Shown: positions 53,423 through 61,081 of the stretch, one piece after another
How positions within the stretch are numbered: the first letter of the stretch is position 1
Layout: each line of letters opens with the position of its first letter
Source of the DNA: Polaribacter pectinis
Lineage (GTDB): Bacteria; Bacteroidota; Bacteroidia; Flavobacteriales; Flavobacteriaceae
Direction: 5' to 3'
NCBI RefSeq assembly: GCF_014352875.1
Contig: NZ_CP060695.1
Location: 2,821,501 to 2,885,500, forward strand
DNA: 64,000 bases
Made by a program: the position numbers and the translations under genes
The notes under the pieces: generated by a model
Told to the model about the DNA's origin: nothing
Database searches by the model: none
Seen by the model: only the letters and a program-made list of their open reading frames with translations

Positions 53423-54973
53423 ATGAAATTTATAAAAGGATTCATTTTCGCTTTTCTGTTATCATCAACAGTTATTTCTGCTCAAATTCAAGATAAAAAA
53501 TTAGACAAATTAATTCAAGAAACCTTAACAACTTTCGATGTTCCTGGTATTTCTGTCGGAATTTTAAAAGACGGCGAAATTGTCTACGCAAAAGGTTATG
53601 GAGTTAGATCTCTAACCACAAAAAAAGACATGAACGAAAATACCTTGGTTGGTGTTGCTTCCAACAGTAAAGGTTTTACGTGTTTTGCGTTGGCAATGAT
53701 GGTAGATGAAGGCAAATTAAATTGGGATGATAAAGTAAGAAAACACATTCCAGAATTTCAATTATATGATGCTTGGGTAACACAAGAATTTACGGTTAGA
53801 GATTTAGTCACACACAGAAGTGGAATGGCTTTAGGTGCAGGAGATTTAATGTTTTTCCCTGAAGGAAACGATTTTACAGTTACAGATGTAATTAACAATG
53901 TAAAGCACTTAAAACCAGAAAGTTCATTCCGCAGTAAATTTGCATATAACAACAATATGTTTATTATTGCTGGGGAAGTTTTAAAACGTGTAAGTGGACT
54001 TTCTTGGGAAGAATTTATCGAGCAAAAAATTATGAAACCTGTTGGCATGAACAACAGTAAAGCGTCTTACAACAGAGTTACAAACCGCACAAATATTATT
54101 GATGCACATACAAGAACTGAAGGAAAAGTAATTCAAATTCCACATGATTGGAGCGAAACTGCAAACGCTGCAGGAGGAATTGTAAGTAACGTAAAAGACA
54201 TGCTTACTTGGGCGAAATTTTTAATGAATGATGCTGTTACTTCTGATGAAAAACGCTTATTAAGTTCAAATCAATTTCATGAACTTTGGCAATTGCAAAC
54301 ACCTTTAAAAGTGGGTAAAAATGATTGGTACAATTCTAATTTTAGAGGTTATGGTTTGGGTTGGTTTTTAACGGATGTAAAAGGCGGACACAAACAAGTA
54401 TATCACACAGGTGGTTTGTTGGGAACTGTAACGCAATTTACCATGATTCCTGATTTAGATTTAGGAATTATTGTACTTACAAATCAAATGAATGGAAACG
54501 CATTTAATACGATTACAAACACGATTAAAGACAGCTATTTAGGTTATAAAGACAGAAATTGGATAAAAACCTATGGAGATAGAAATGCCAATTATTTAAA
54601 ATATAACGACAGTATAAAAGCAAGTGTTTACAAGAAAGTTTCTTTAGCTAAAAACAATAAAAGTTTACCAAAACCGAGTCAGATTGTGGGGACTTATAAC
54701 GATGCTTGGTTTGGCGATGTTATTATTTCTTTTGATGGAAATACATACACCATAAAAAGTAAAAGATCTACTGATATTTCTGGTGAATTATTACCTTACA
54801 ACCATACAACATACGTTGCAAAATGGAACAATAGAAGTTTTGATGCAGATGTTTTTGTAAACTTTACTTTTGATGAAAAAGGAAACGCAACAAATGCAGT
54901 TATGAAATTCGTTGCACCAATTACTGATTTCAGTTTCGATTTCGAACATTTAAACCTTAAAAAAGTCAATTAA
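53423..54973 (+). CDS. Serine hydrolase with C-terminal DUF3471 domain
   Basis: About 516 residues. Signal peptide (FIFAFLLSSTVISAQ), beta-lactamase-type domain with Ser in GVASNSKGFTCFAL (SxxK) and Tyr in FAYNNNMFIIAG, and a C-terminal DUF3471-like domain (PSQIVGTYNDAWFGDVIIS). ATG 53423 was chosen so that the signal peptide is N-terminal. It is probably periplasmic. The BrnQ gene begins 2 bases after its stop, so the two are in one transcript. Confidence 0.88.
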   Translation: MKFIKGFIFAFLLSSTVISAQIQDKKLDKLIQETLTTFDVPGISVGILKDGEIVYAKGYGVRSLTTKKDMNENTLVGVASNSKGFTCFALAMMVDEGKLNWDDKVRKHIPEFQLYDAWVTQEFTVRDLVTHRSGMALGAGDLMFFPEGNDFTVTDVINNVKHLKPESSFRSKFAYNNNMFIIAGEVLKRVSGLSWEEFIEQKIMKPVGMNNSKASYNRVTNRTNIIDAHTRTEGKVIQIPHDWSETANAAGGIVSNVKDMLTWAKFLMNDAVTSDEKRLLSSNQFHELWQLQTPLKVGKNDWYNSNFRGYGLGWFLTDVKGGHKQVYHTGGLLGTVTQFTMIPDLDLGIIVLTNQMNGNAFNTITNTIKDSYLGYKDRNWIKTYGDRNANYLKYNDSIKASVYKKVSLAKNNKSLPKPSQIVGTYNDAWFGDVIISFDGNTYTIKSKRSTDISGELLPYNHTTYVAKWNNRSFDADVFVNFTFDEKGNATNAVMKFVAPITDFSFDFEHLNLKKVN

Positions 54974-54974
54974 A

Positions 54975-56240
54975 TTGAATAAAACAAAAGAAATTTGGAT
55001 TGCCGGTTTTGCACTTTTCTCGCTCTTTTTTGGCGCAGGAAATTTAATTTTACCACCATCTTTGGGCGCAAATTCTGGTGCAGATTGGTGGATTGTTGTG
55101 TTGGGTTTTGTTTTAACAGCAGTCACTATTCCTATTTTGGCAATTTTCGCACACGCAAAATTACAAGGAACTTTATACGATTTTGGTAAAAAAGTTTCAC
55201 CTCTTTTTAGTACAGTTTATTGTTTACTTATTTACAGTATAGCCATCGCAATTCCTTCACCAAGAACAGCTGCAGTTACGCATGAAATGACTGTGCAACC
55301 ATTTTTTGAAACTACACCACTTTTAACAAGTGTAATTTATTTTGTGTTGGTTTTTATTTTTGCCATAAACAGGACAAGAGTAATTGGTTTAATTGGTAAG
55401 TTTTTAACGCCAATTATTGTGCTGATTCTACTAATAATTATCGGAATTGCATTTTTTACTTCATCAGGAACTGTAAATCCATCTACTTTTCAAACACCTT
55501 TTGTAGACGGAATTTTAGAAGGTTATCAAACTTTTGATGCAATTGGAGGTGTTGTTGTTGGAGCTGTAATTATTATCTCTTTAAACTATAGTTCGCACAC
55601 AACTTTCGATGCCAAAAGAAGACTTATTAGAAAAGCTGGTTTTATTGCAGGAGCAGGATTGTTATTAATTTACGGAGGTTTAATTTTAAGTGGATCTTTA
55701 TTTAGTTCAACATTTGCTGAAGGCGCTTCCAGAACTGAAATTTTATCCAGTTTAAGCACACAAACTTTAGGACATTTAGGAACTACTTTTTTAAGTGTTT
55801 TGGTTGCTTTGGCGTGTTTTACGACAGCAGTTGGTATTGTAACAGGAACAGCAGATTACATCAAAGGAATTTCCAACGATTCTAAAAAAGCGTATATAAT
55901 TACTGCTGCAATTGCTTCCATAATCGGAATTTATGTTGGTAGTAGAAAGGTTGATTTAATAATAGAGTTAGCAGTGCCAGCACTAATGTTTTTATATCCA
56001 ATAACTATTGTTTTGATTTTACTAAACATTGTTCCCGATAAATATGCATCTAAATTGGTGTTTAGAGGTGTAGTTTTAGTGACGTTTATTTTTAGTATTC
56101 CAGATTTTTTAGGATTTGTAATTCCAAGAGAAAATTTAGTGGGAATTAAAAATATAATTCCATTAGCAAACTCAAGTTTAGGTTGGGTAATTCCTGCTAT
56201 TTTGGTGTTTTTTGGGTTGAATTTGATTAATAGAAAGTAA
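54975..56240 (+). CDS. brnQ: Branched-chain amino acid transporter BrnQ
   Basis: A 421-residue LIVCS-family cation symporter with about twelve membrane helices. The N-terminal IWIAGFALFSLFFGAGNLILPP is the family signature, and AIGGVVVGAVIII and ATFLSVLVALACFTTAVG are conserved. The start is TTG at 54975, 2 bases after the stop of the serine hydrolase; no ATG fits. It imports leucine, isoleucine or valine at the inner membrane. The AraC gene follows 52 bases later. Confidence 0.93.
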   Translation: MNKTKEIWIAGFALFSLFFGAGNLILPPSLGANSGADWWIVVLGFVLTAVTIPILAIFAHAKLQGTLYDFGKKVSPLFSTVYCLLIYSIAIAIPSPRTAAVTHEMTVQPFFETTPLLTSVIYFVLVFIFAINRTRVIGLIGKFLTPIIVLILLIIIGIAFFTSSGTVNPSTFQTPFVDGILEGYQTFDAIGGVVVGAVIIISLNYSSHTTFDAKRRLIRKAGFIAGAGLLLIYGGLILSGSLFSSTFAEGASRTEILSSLSTQTLGHLGTTFLSVLVALACFTTAVGIVTGTADYIKGISNDSKKAYIITAAIASIIGIYVGSRKVDLIIELAVPALMFLYPITIVLILLNIVPDKYASKLVFRGVVLVTFIFSIPDFLGFVIPRENLVGIKNIIPLANSSLGWVIPAILVFFGLNLINRK

Positions 56241-56291
56241 TTTTTTAATTATTCTAAATATTTTACGACCAACAAAAAAACAAACCACAAT

Positions 56292-57131
56292 TTGGCAGTC
56301 CAAGACATTACAAAATATTCGTTTAAAGATACTTTTTCATTAAGTAAAGTTCAGTTCGATAAAGCGTGTACAATAAATCATAAAGAGCAAATAAATGCAT
56401 ATTCAATTTATTGGATTCAAGAAGGAAAAGGAACGTACAATATCGATTTTGAAGAATATACTTTTAATGATAATGTGTTGTTTTTTCTTTCTCCAGGACA
56501 AGTTTTTACAGTCGATTCAGAAAAAATAAAAACAGCTTTTAAACTTACTTTTGTACGAGATTTTTACTGCATACAAACGCACGATAAAGAAGTTGCTTGT
56601 AACGGAATTCTCTTCAACAATATTTATGAAACTCCGTTTGTAAAACCATGCGAAAAAGATACAGCAAAACTCAATTTTATTTTAGAGAGTTTGGTGGAGG
56701 AATTTCAGCAAAACGAAACTGCGCAATATGACATGTTGCAGGCCTATTTAAAGCAATTTATCATTCATGCAGTTCGTGTAAAAAAGGAAAATCACGTTAT
56801 AAAAGAAGACACAGAAACCCGTCTTTTTAAAGATTTTAGTTTGTTGGTAGAGCAGAATTTTAGAACGATGCATTCTGTAACAGATTATGCAAATAGATTA
56901 GGAATTTCGCCAAAATCTGTCACGAAACATTTTCAGAAATTGGGTACAAAAACACCATCAGAATTTATTAAAAATCGCATTTTATTAGAAGCAAAACGTC
57001 AGTTAATTTATACAAATAAAACTGTAAAAGAAATCGCTTTCGAACTCGGTTTTAACGATCCTGCCTATTTTACGCGCTTCTTTACCAAGTCAATTTCCAA
57101 ATCTCCACTTCAATTTAAAAAGGAACATTAG
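56292..57131 (+). CDS. AraC family transcriptional regulator
   Basis: A 279-residue regulator. The N-terminal cupin-like domain (SIYWIQEGKGTYNIDFEEYTF, then LFFLSPGQVF) probably binds the effector. The C-terminal two helix-turn-helix motifs are YANRLGISPKSVTKHFQKLG and TVKEIAFELGFNDPAYFTRFF. TTG at 56292 is the only reasonable start in frame. It lies just upstream of two identical-type promoter modules with paired TGTCCA half-sites, so it is the likely activator of the thioredoxin/AhpD operon. Confidence 0.9.
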   Translation: MAVQDITKYSFKDTFSLSKVQFDKACTINHKEQINAYSIYWIQEGKGTYNIDFEEYTFNDNVLFFLSPGQVFTVDSEKIKTAFKLTFVRDFYCIQTHDKEVACNGILFNNIYETPFVKPCEKDTAKLNFILESLVEEFQQNETAQYDMLQAYLKQFIIHAVRVKKENHVIKEDTETRLFKDFSLLVEQNFRTMHSVTDYANRLGISPKSVTKHFQKLGTKTPSEFIKNRILLEAKRQLIYTNKTVKEIAFELGFNDPAYFTRFFTKSISKSPLQFKKEH

Positions 57132-57148
57132 CATCCATTTTTTTATTA

Positions 57149-57260
57149 GGGCGTGCCTTTTTTCATAAAAGAAAAAAGTCAGGCTTTCACAACTCGCTTT
57201 TTTAAGTTTTATCAAACTTAAAAAGAGCTCAAACAACCTGTTCAATCCTTCACGAGTGCA
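57149..57260. repeat. Structured interspersed repeat, copy 1
   Basis: Begins GGGCGTGCC and contains hairpins CTTTTTTC/GAAAAAAG and CTTTTTTAAGTTT/AAACTTAAAAAG, framed by ACTCGC and GAGCTCA, then CAATCCTTCACGAGTGCA. A related, truncated copy starts at 63941. Stem sequence differs but pairing is retained. I recall similar GGGCGT...CAATCCTTCAC elements in Flavobacteriaceae intergenic regions. It occupies much of the 344-base gap after araC; the remainder is the AraC promoter and trxA leader. Confidence 0.6.
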
Positions 57261-57281
57261 TTTTTGCCAACGATATTTCCT

Positions 57282-57343
57282 TGTCCAAACAGAAGGAACT
57301 TTTGTCCATTTTTAAACCTTCATGTTGGTTGCATCTTTGCAGT
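57282..57343 (+). promoter_or_regulatory. AraC-type operator and promoter module, copy 1 (trxA)
   Basis: TGTCCA half-sites at 57282 and 57303 are spaced exactly 21 bases, two helical turns, the usual layout for AraC-family binding. A -7-like box CATCTTTG (57332-57339) follows with GCAGT after it. The 62-bp block is 55/62 identical to 57803-57864. A leader of about 130 bases separates it from trxA. Confidence 0.7.
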
Positions 57344-57360
57344 ATCAAAACGAAAAGTGT

Positions 57361-57414
57361 TTTTGAGAGCATCTCAAAATTCCTTTAAAATTGTCTTTCC
57401 TGCGTATGCAGGAA
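57361..57414 (+). other. Two hairpins in the trxA leader
   Basis: TTTTGAGA-GCA-TCTCAAAA (57361-57379) and TTCCTGC-GTAT-GCAGGAA (57397-57414) are perfect stems in the untranslated leader. The second looks like the TTCCTGC...GCAGGAA palindrome seen in flavobacterial intergenic DNA. Either a regulatory leader or inserted REP-like DNA. Confidence 0.4.
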
Positions 57415-57475
57415 TTAAATTAATCATTTTAAGAAAGTCTTAAAAGAACATCAAAATATAAAATAAAACAAAAAA

Positions 57476-57790
57476 ATGGAAGCACAATTAGAACAAACAA
57501 ATTTCACAAAAGTCATTGAGAATAATAGCAATGTATTATTAGATTTTTATGCAGATTGGTGTGGACCTTGTCAAACTTTATTGCCAACGATTCACAAATT
57601 AGCAGACGAATTAAAAGATGAGATTACCATCAAAAAAGTAAATGTAGATGAGTATCCAGAAATCGCATCAAAATTCGGAATTAGAAATATACCAACTTTA
57701 ATTTTCTTTAAAGACGGACAAGCAACAGACAGACACACAGGTTTAATTAACGAAAGTAATTTAAGAGACAAAATTAACAGTTTAAAGTAA
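57476..57790 (+). CDS. trxA: Thioredoxin
   Basis: A 104-residue cytosolic thioredoxin with active-site WCGPC at residues 28-32 and the cis-Pro loop FGIRNIPTLIFFKDG. It reduces disulfides in partner proteins. Here it is set in an AraC-controlled operon with an AhpD-like protein and a cupredoxin, so it may be a dedicated reductant rather than the main cellular thioredoxin. The second promoter module follows 13 bases after its stop. Confidence 0.94.
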   Translation: MEAQLEQTNFTKVIENNSNVLLDFYADWCGPCQTLLPTIHKLADELKDEITIKKVNVDEYPEIASKFGIRNIPTLIFFKDGQATDRHTGLINESNLRDKINSLK

Positions 57791-57802
57791 GCTTTTTTAG
57801 GC

Positions 57803-57864
57803 TGTCCAAACCAAAGGAACTTTTGTCCATTTTTAAAGGTTGAAGTTGGTTGCACCTTTGCAGT
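57803..57864 (+). promoter_or_regulatory. AraC-type operator and promoter module, copy 2 (microprotein/AhpD/cupredoxin)
   Basis: The same module as copy 1: TGTCCA at 57803 and 57824 (21 bases apart), common AAGGAACTTTTGTCCATTTT, and -7-like box CACCTTTG with GCAGT. It lies directly after trxA and starts a transcript about 30 bases before the microprotein. Confidence 0.7.
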
Positions 57865-57895
57865 GTAAAACTGTAATAAGTAAAATATAACAATT

Positions 57896-57994
57896 ATGAA
57901 AACAATAGAACAAACACAATGTCCAAACTGTTGGGGTTACCAAACGTATGATGAGCAAAACCCAGAACAACAAGTTTGCGATTGCAAAAATTAG
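57896..57994 (+). CDS. 32-residue Cys-rich microprotein
   Basis: MKTIEQTQCPNCWGYQTYDE followed by QNPEQQVCDCKN. It has a CPNCWG motif and a C-terminal CDC that together look like a compact zinc ribbon or redox site. The ATG has a suitable leader after promoter module 2. I recall longer flavobacterial proteins starting with a CPNCWG core, so this may be a short form. The function is unknown; the operon suggests redox or metal handling. Confidence 0.7.
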   Translation: MKTIEQTQCPNCWGYQTYDEQNPEQQVCDCKN

Positions 57995-58049
57995 AATTCA
58001 AAACAACAATAAATAAATTAATAAAGAACAAATTAAAAAAATAGAAATT

Positions 58050-58601
58050 ATGAGCACATTTAATGTACTAACAAAAAACGAAGTATCAGAAAATAACCAA
58101 GCAATCTTTAATCAATTAGAAAAAGGGTTAGGTTTTGTACCAAATTTATATGCAACTTTTGCACACAGTGAAACAGCTTTGGCAAACTTTTTAGCAATAG
58201 GAAATGGTAAAACAAGCTTTTCAGCAAAAGAAAAAGAAGTAATTAATTTGGCTGTAAGTCAAGTAAACGAATGTGTGTATTGTTTATCTGCACACACAGC
58301 AATTGGTAAAATGAACGGTTTTACAGAAGACCAAATTTTAGAATTAAGAGCAGGAACAGCTTCTTTCGATTCAAAATTAGATGCTTTGGCAAAATTTGCA
58401 AGAAACATCGCTTTAAATAGAGGAGCAACAGATGCAACAATTTTAGAAAACTTATTCGAGCAAGGTTACACAAAAGGAAACGTTGCAGATGCAGTTATTT
58501 TAGTAGGAGAAATTACAATTACAAACTATTTACACAGAACAACAGAAGTAGCAGTAGATTTTCCAGAAGTAGAAGTATCAGATATTTTAGAAACAGTTTA
58601 A
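58050..58601 (+). CDS. Carboxymuconolactone decarboxylase family protein (AhpD-like), copy 2
   Basis: A 183-residue AhpD-like protein. ECVYCLSAH gives Cys75, Cys78 and His82, the redox-active set. GLGFVPNLYATFAHSETALANFL is typical of the family's N-terminal helices. It lies in the AraC-controlled operon with thioredoxin upstream, a likely electron donor. It differs clearly in sequence from copy 1 at 44407 while keeping the same motif and core. Peroxidase activity is an inference. Confidence 0.9.
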   Translation: MSTFNVLTKNEVSENNQAIFNQLEKGLGFVPNLYATFAHSETALANFLAIGNGKTSFSAKEKEVINLAVSQVNECVYCLSAHTAIGKMNGFTEDQILELRAGTASFDSKLDALAKFARNIALNRGATDATILENLFEQGYTKGNVADAVILVGEITITNYLHRTTEVAVDFPEVEVSDILETV

Positions 58602-58634
58602 AAAAAATAATAACAATATAAATTTTAAGAAAAG

Positions 58635-58991
58635 ATGAAAAAAATAATCGCAATTTTAGTATTAATAGTTGGTTTTGCATTCAATACAAATGCACAAGAA
58701 GTTAAAACAGTTTCTTTAGAGCAAACAAAAGGAGAATTTACACAAATGCAAATTACGTTATCTGAAGGAACGTATGTTTTTGAAATTTCTAACAACAATG
58801 TTGGACATAATATTGGGTTTGTTTTAGCACCAAAATCGGATGTAAAAGCGCACATAAAAAACGCGTATGTAACAGAACAAGTGAAGAATAATACAAAGCA
58901 AACATCTAAAAATGTAACACTTAAAAAGGGAGAATACGTTTATTTCTGTCCTTTAAATCCAACACCTCAATATACTTTAATAGTAGAATAG
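58635..58991 (+). CDS. Secreted cupredoxin-like protein
   Basis: A 118-residue protein with signal peptide (IIAILVLIVGFAFNTNAQ) and a cupredoxin-like beta-sandwich: YVFEISNNNVGHNIGFVLAP supplies His, and YVYFCPLNPTPQYTLIV supplies Cys. A third ligand is less clear, and the usual His/Met after the Cys are missing, so blue-copper function is uncertain. It would be periplasmic, unlike the cytosolic thioredoxin. It ends the operon before a strong terminator. Confidence 0.8.
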   Translation: MKKIIAILVLIVGFAFNTNAQEVKTVSLEQTKGEFTQMQITLSEGTYVFEISNNNVGHNIGFVLAPKSDVKAHIKNAYVTEQVKNNTKQTSKNVTLKKGEYVYFCPLNPTPQYTLIVE

Positions 58992-59011
58992 TTTTTAAGT
59001 TTAGTTAGTTG

Positions 59012-59043
59012 AAAAGACGAGCAGAAATGCTCGTCTTTTTTTT
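59012..59043 (+). terminator. Rho-independent terminator of the AraC-controlled operon
   Basis: AAAAGACGAGCA and TGCTCGTCTTTT flank GAAA and are followed by a T-run. Confidence 0.9.
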
Positions 59044-59146
59044 ATGTTTATAATATGAATAGTAGATAAAACGTTAATAAGTTGCTATTTAAGATTTGTA
59101 AACGATAAAATCATTATTTTTACACCTAACTTAATTAAAATTTCTA

Positions 59147-59929
59147 TTGTTAAACTACTATTCATATCCTCATACAACTTCTAAAGAATGGGTAACTTTT
59201 GTTCATGGTGCAGGAGGAAGTAGTTCAATTTGGTTTAAGCAAGTTCGTGACTTTAAAAAACATTTTAATGTTTTAATTCTCGATTTACGAGGTCATGGAA
59301 ACAGCAAACCAAAACTAAAAGACACTTTTAAGTCTAAATATACTTTCGATTCTATTACCAATGATATTGTTGAGGTAATTGAGCATTTAAAGATTGAAAA
59401 ATCGCATTTTATCGGAATTTCTTTGGGAACAATTTTAATAAGAAATTTGGCTGAGAAAAGACCAGAATTAGTACAAAGTATGATTATGGGTGGTGCAATT
59501 ATCAAATTGAATTTCCGATCTCAAGTACTAATGAAAGTTGGTAATATCTTTAAATCTGTGGTTCCTTATATGCTATTGTACAAACTCTTCGCATTTATTA
59601 TTATGCCGAAGAAAAATCACAAGAAATCGAGATTGTTGTTTGTAAACGAAGCCAAAAAATTATACCAAAAAGAATTTTTACGTTGGTTTAAATTGACTTC
59701 AGAAATAAATCCACTTTTGCGTTTTTTTAGAACAAAAGACATTAAAATTCCTACATTATATGTAATGGGAGCAGAAGATCATTTGTTTTTACCTTCCATT
59801 AAAAATATTGTTTCTAAACACAAAACATCATCACTTTTTGTTGTGGATAATTGTGGCCATGTTGTAAACGTAGAGCAACCAGAAACGTTTAACAAACAAA
59901 CCATTGGTTTTATTACATCTTTAGGATAA
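59147..59929 (+). CDS. Alpha/beta hydrolase
   Basis: A 260-residue hydrolase. VTFVHGAGGSSSIWFKQV is the oxyanion region, FIGISLGTILIRNL the nucleophile elbow (GISLG), Asp in GAEDHLF, and His in VVDNCGHVVNVEQPE. The start is TTG at 59147 (MLNYYSYPHTTSKEW); no ATG fits better. TATTTTTA at 59114 is a possible -7 box. Substrate unknown. Confidence 0.87.
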   Translation: MLNYYSYPHTTSKEWVTFVHGAGGSSSIWFKQVRDFKKHFNVLILDLRGHGNSKPKLKDTFKSKYTFDSITNDIVEVIEHLKIEKSHFIGISLGTILIRNLAEKRPELVQSMIMGGAIIKLNFRSQVLMKVGNIFKSVVPYMLLYKLFAFIIMPKKNHKKSRLLFVNEAKKLYQKEFLRWFKLTSEINPLLRFFRTKDIKIPTLYVMGAEDHLFLPSIKNIVSKHKTSSLFVVDNCGHVVNVEQPETFNKQTIGFITSLG

Positions 59930-60007
59930 AAAGCACTACATTTTTGAGTTTTTAATACCGAATATAAAAATTTTATCAAGTATCTTTACTTTTTAAAAGT
60001 TAGTATT

Positions 60008-61012
60008 ATGAATCAAATAATTACATTCGGCGAAGTTTTAATGCGAATTTCACCTTTAGGAAACAGAAAATTTGTACAATCTAATTCTGTAGAATTTTAC
60101 TTTGGAGGAACAGAAGTAAACGTGGGAATTTCCATCGCAAATTTTGGCGGAAACGTAAAACATATTTCTTGTATTTCTAATGATTTTATTGGTGATACAG
60201 CAATTTCTTACTTAAATAAATTTGATTTGGATACTTCTGCAATTGTACGTTCTGGAAGACCTTTAGGTGTTTATTTTTTAGAAGTTGGTGCAGTAATGAG
60301 AGCAAGTTCTATTTCTTACAATCGTTCTCATTCTTCATTTTCAGAAATTGTGCCTTCTATGGTAAATTGGGAGAAATCTTTGGAAAACGGAAAATGGTTT
60401 CATTGGACAGGAATTACACCTGCGTTAAACAAAGGAAGTAAAGACACTTTGTTAGAAGGTTTAAAATTAGCAAGAAAACAAGGAATGACAGTTTCTGCAG
60501 ACCCAACTTACAGAAGTGGTTTGTGGAAATATGGTGAAGATGCAAAAGAAGTCTTATCAGAATTAATTAATTATTCAACCATTTTTATTGGCGGAATTAA
60601 TGAAATAAACGAACTTTTAGGAACCGATTTTTCTTATTCAAATGAAGATTTTATTGAAGCAAGTAAGCAATTAATTGAAAAATTTCCATCTATAGAAAAA
60701 GTTTTTGATAAGATTCGAACTTCCATTAATTCTTCTTGGCATAAAATACGCGCAAGAATGTGGAATGGAAAAGAATTTAAAGAAACCCAAGATTTAGATA
60801 TTACACATATTGTAGACAGAATAGGAACTGGAGATGCTTTTGCGGCAGGTTTAATTCATGGTTTACAAAACTTCGACGATTTTAAAGCGATGCAATTTGC
60901 CTCTGCAGCTTGTGCTATAAAACACACTTATTTAGGTGATGTAAACTATGCAAATGAAAAAGATGTAATGACTATTTTAGACGGAAATACAACAGGAAGA
61001 TTAAATAGATAA
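60008..61012 (+). CDS. PfkB family sugar kinase, KDG-kinase-like
   Basis: A 334-residue ribokinase-fold enzyme. ITFGEVLMRISPLGNRKF starts the fold, YFGGTEVNVGISIANFGG is the substrate motif, and DRIGTGDAFAAGLIHGL contains the catalytic Asp with the anion hole. Overall it resembles 2-keto-3-deoxygluconate kinases (KdgK), which feed uronate degradation into the Entner-Doudoroff route. No uronate genes are nearby, so the substrate is not settled. TATCTTTA at 59981 may be its -7 box. Confidence 0.85.
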   Translation: MNQIITFGEVLMRISPLGNRKFVQSNSVEFYFGGTEVNVGISIANFGGNVKHISCISNDFIGDTAISYLNKFDLDTSAIVRSGRPLGVYFLEVGAVMRASSISYNRSHSSFSEIVPSMVNWEKSLENGKWFHWTGITPALNKGSKDTLLEGLKLARKQGMTVSADPTYRSGLWKYGEDAKEVLSELINYSTIFIGGINEINELLGTDFSYSNEDFIEASKQLIEKFPSIEKVFDKIRTSINSSWHKIRARMWNGKEFKETQDLDITHIVDRIGTGDAFAAGLIHGLQNFDDFKAMQFASAACAIKHTYLGDVNYANEKDVMTILDGNTTGRLNR

Positions 61013-61034
61013 TATTTAAAATAATAAGCAAAAA

Positions 61035-61064
61035 AAAAAAGCGAGTTGAAAAACTCGCTTTTTT
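61035..61064. terminator. Bidirectional Rho-independent terminator
   Basis: AAAAAAGCGAGTT and AACTCGCTTTTTT enclose GAAA between convergent sugar kinase (+) and aminopeptidase P (-) genes. Confidence 0.9.
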
Positions 61065-61081
61065 AAATTTAATTCAGTTTG

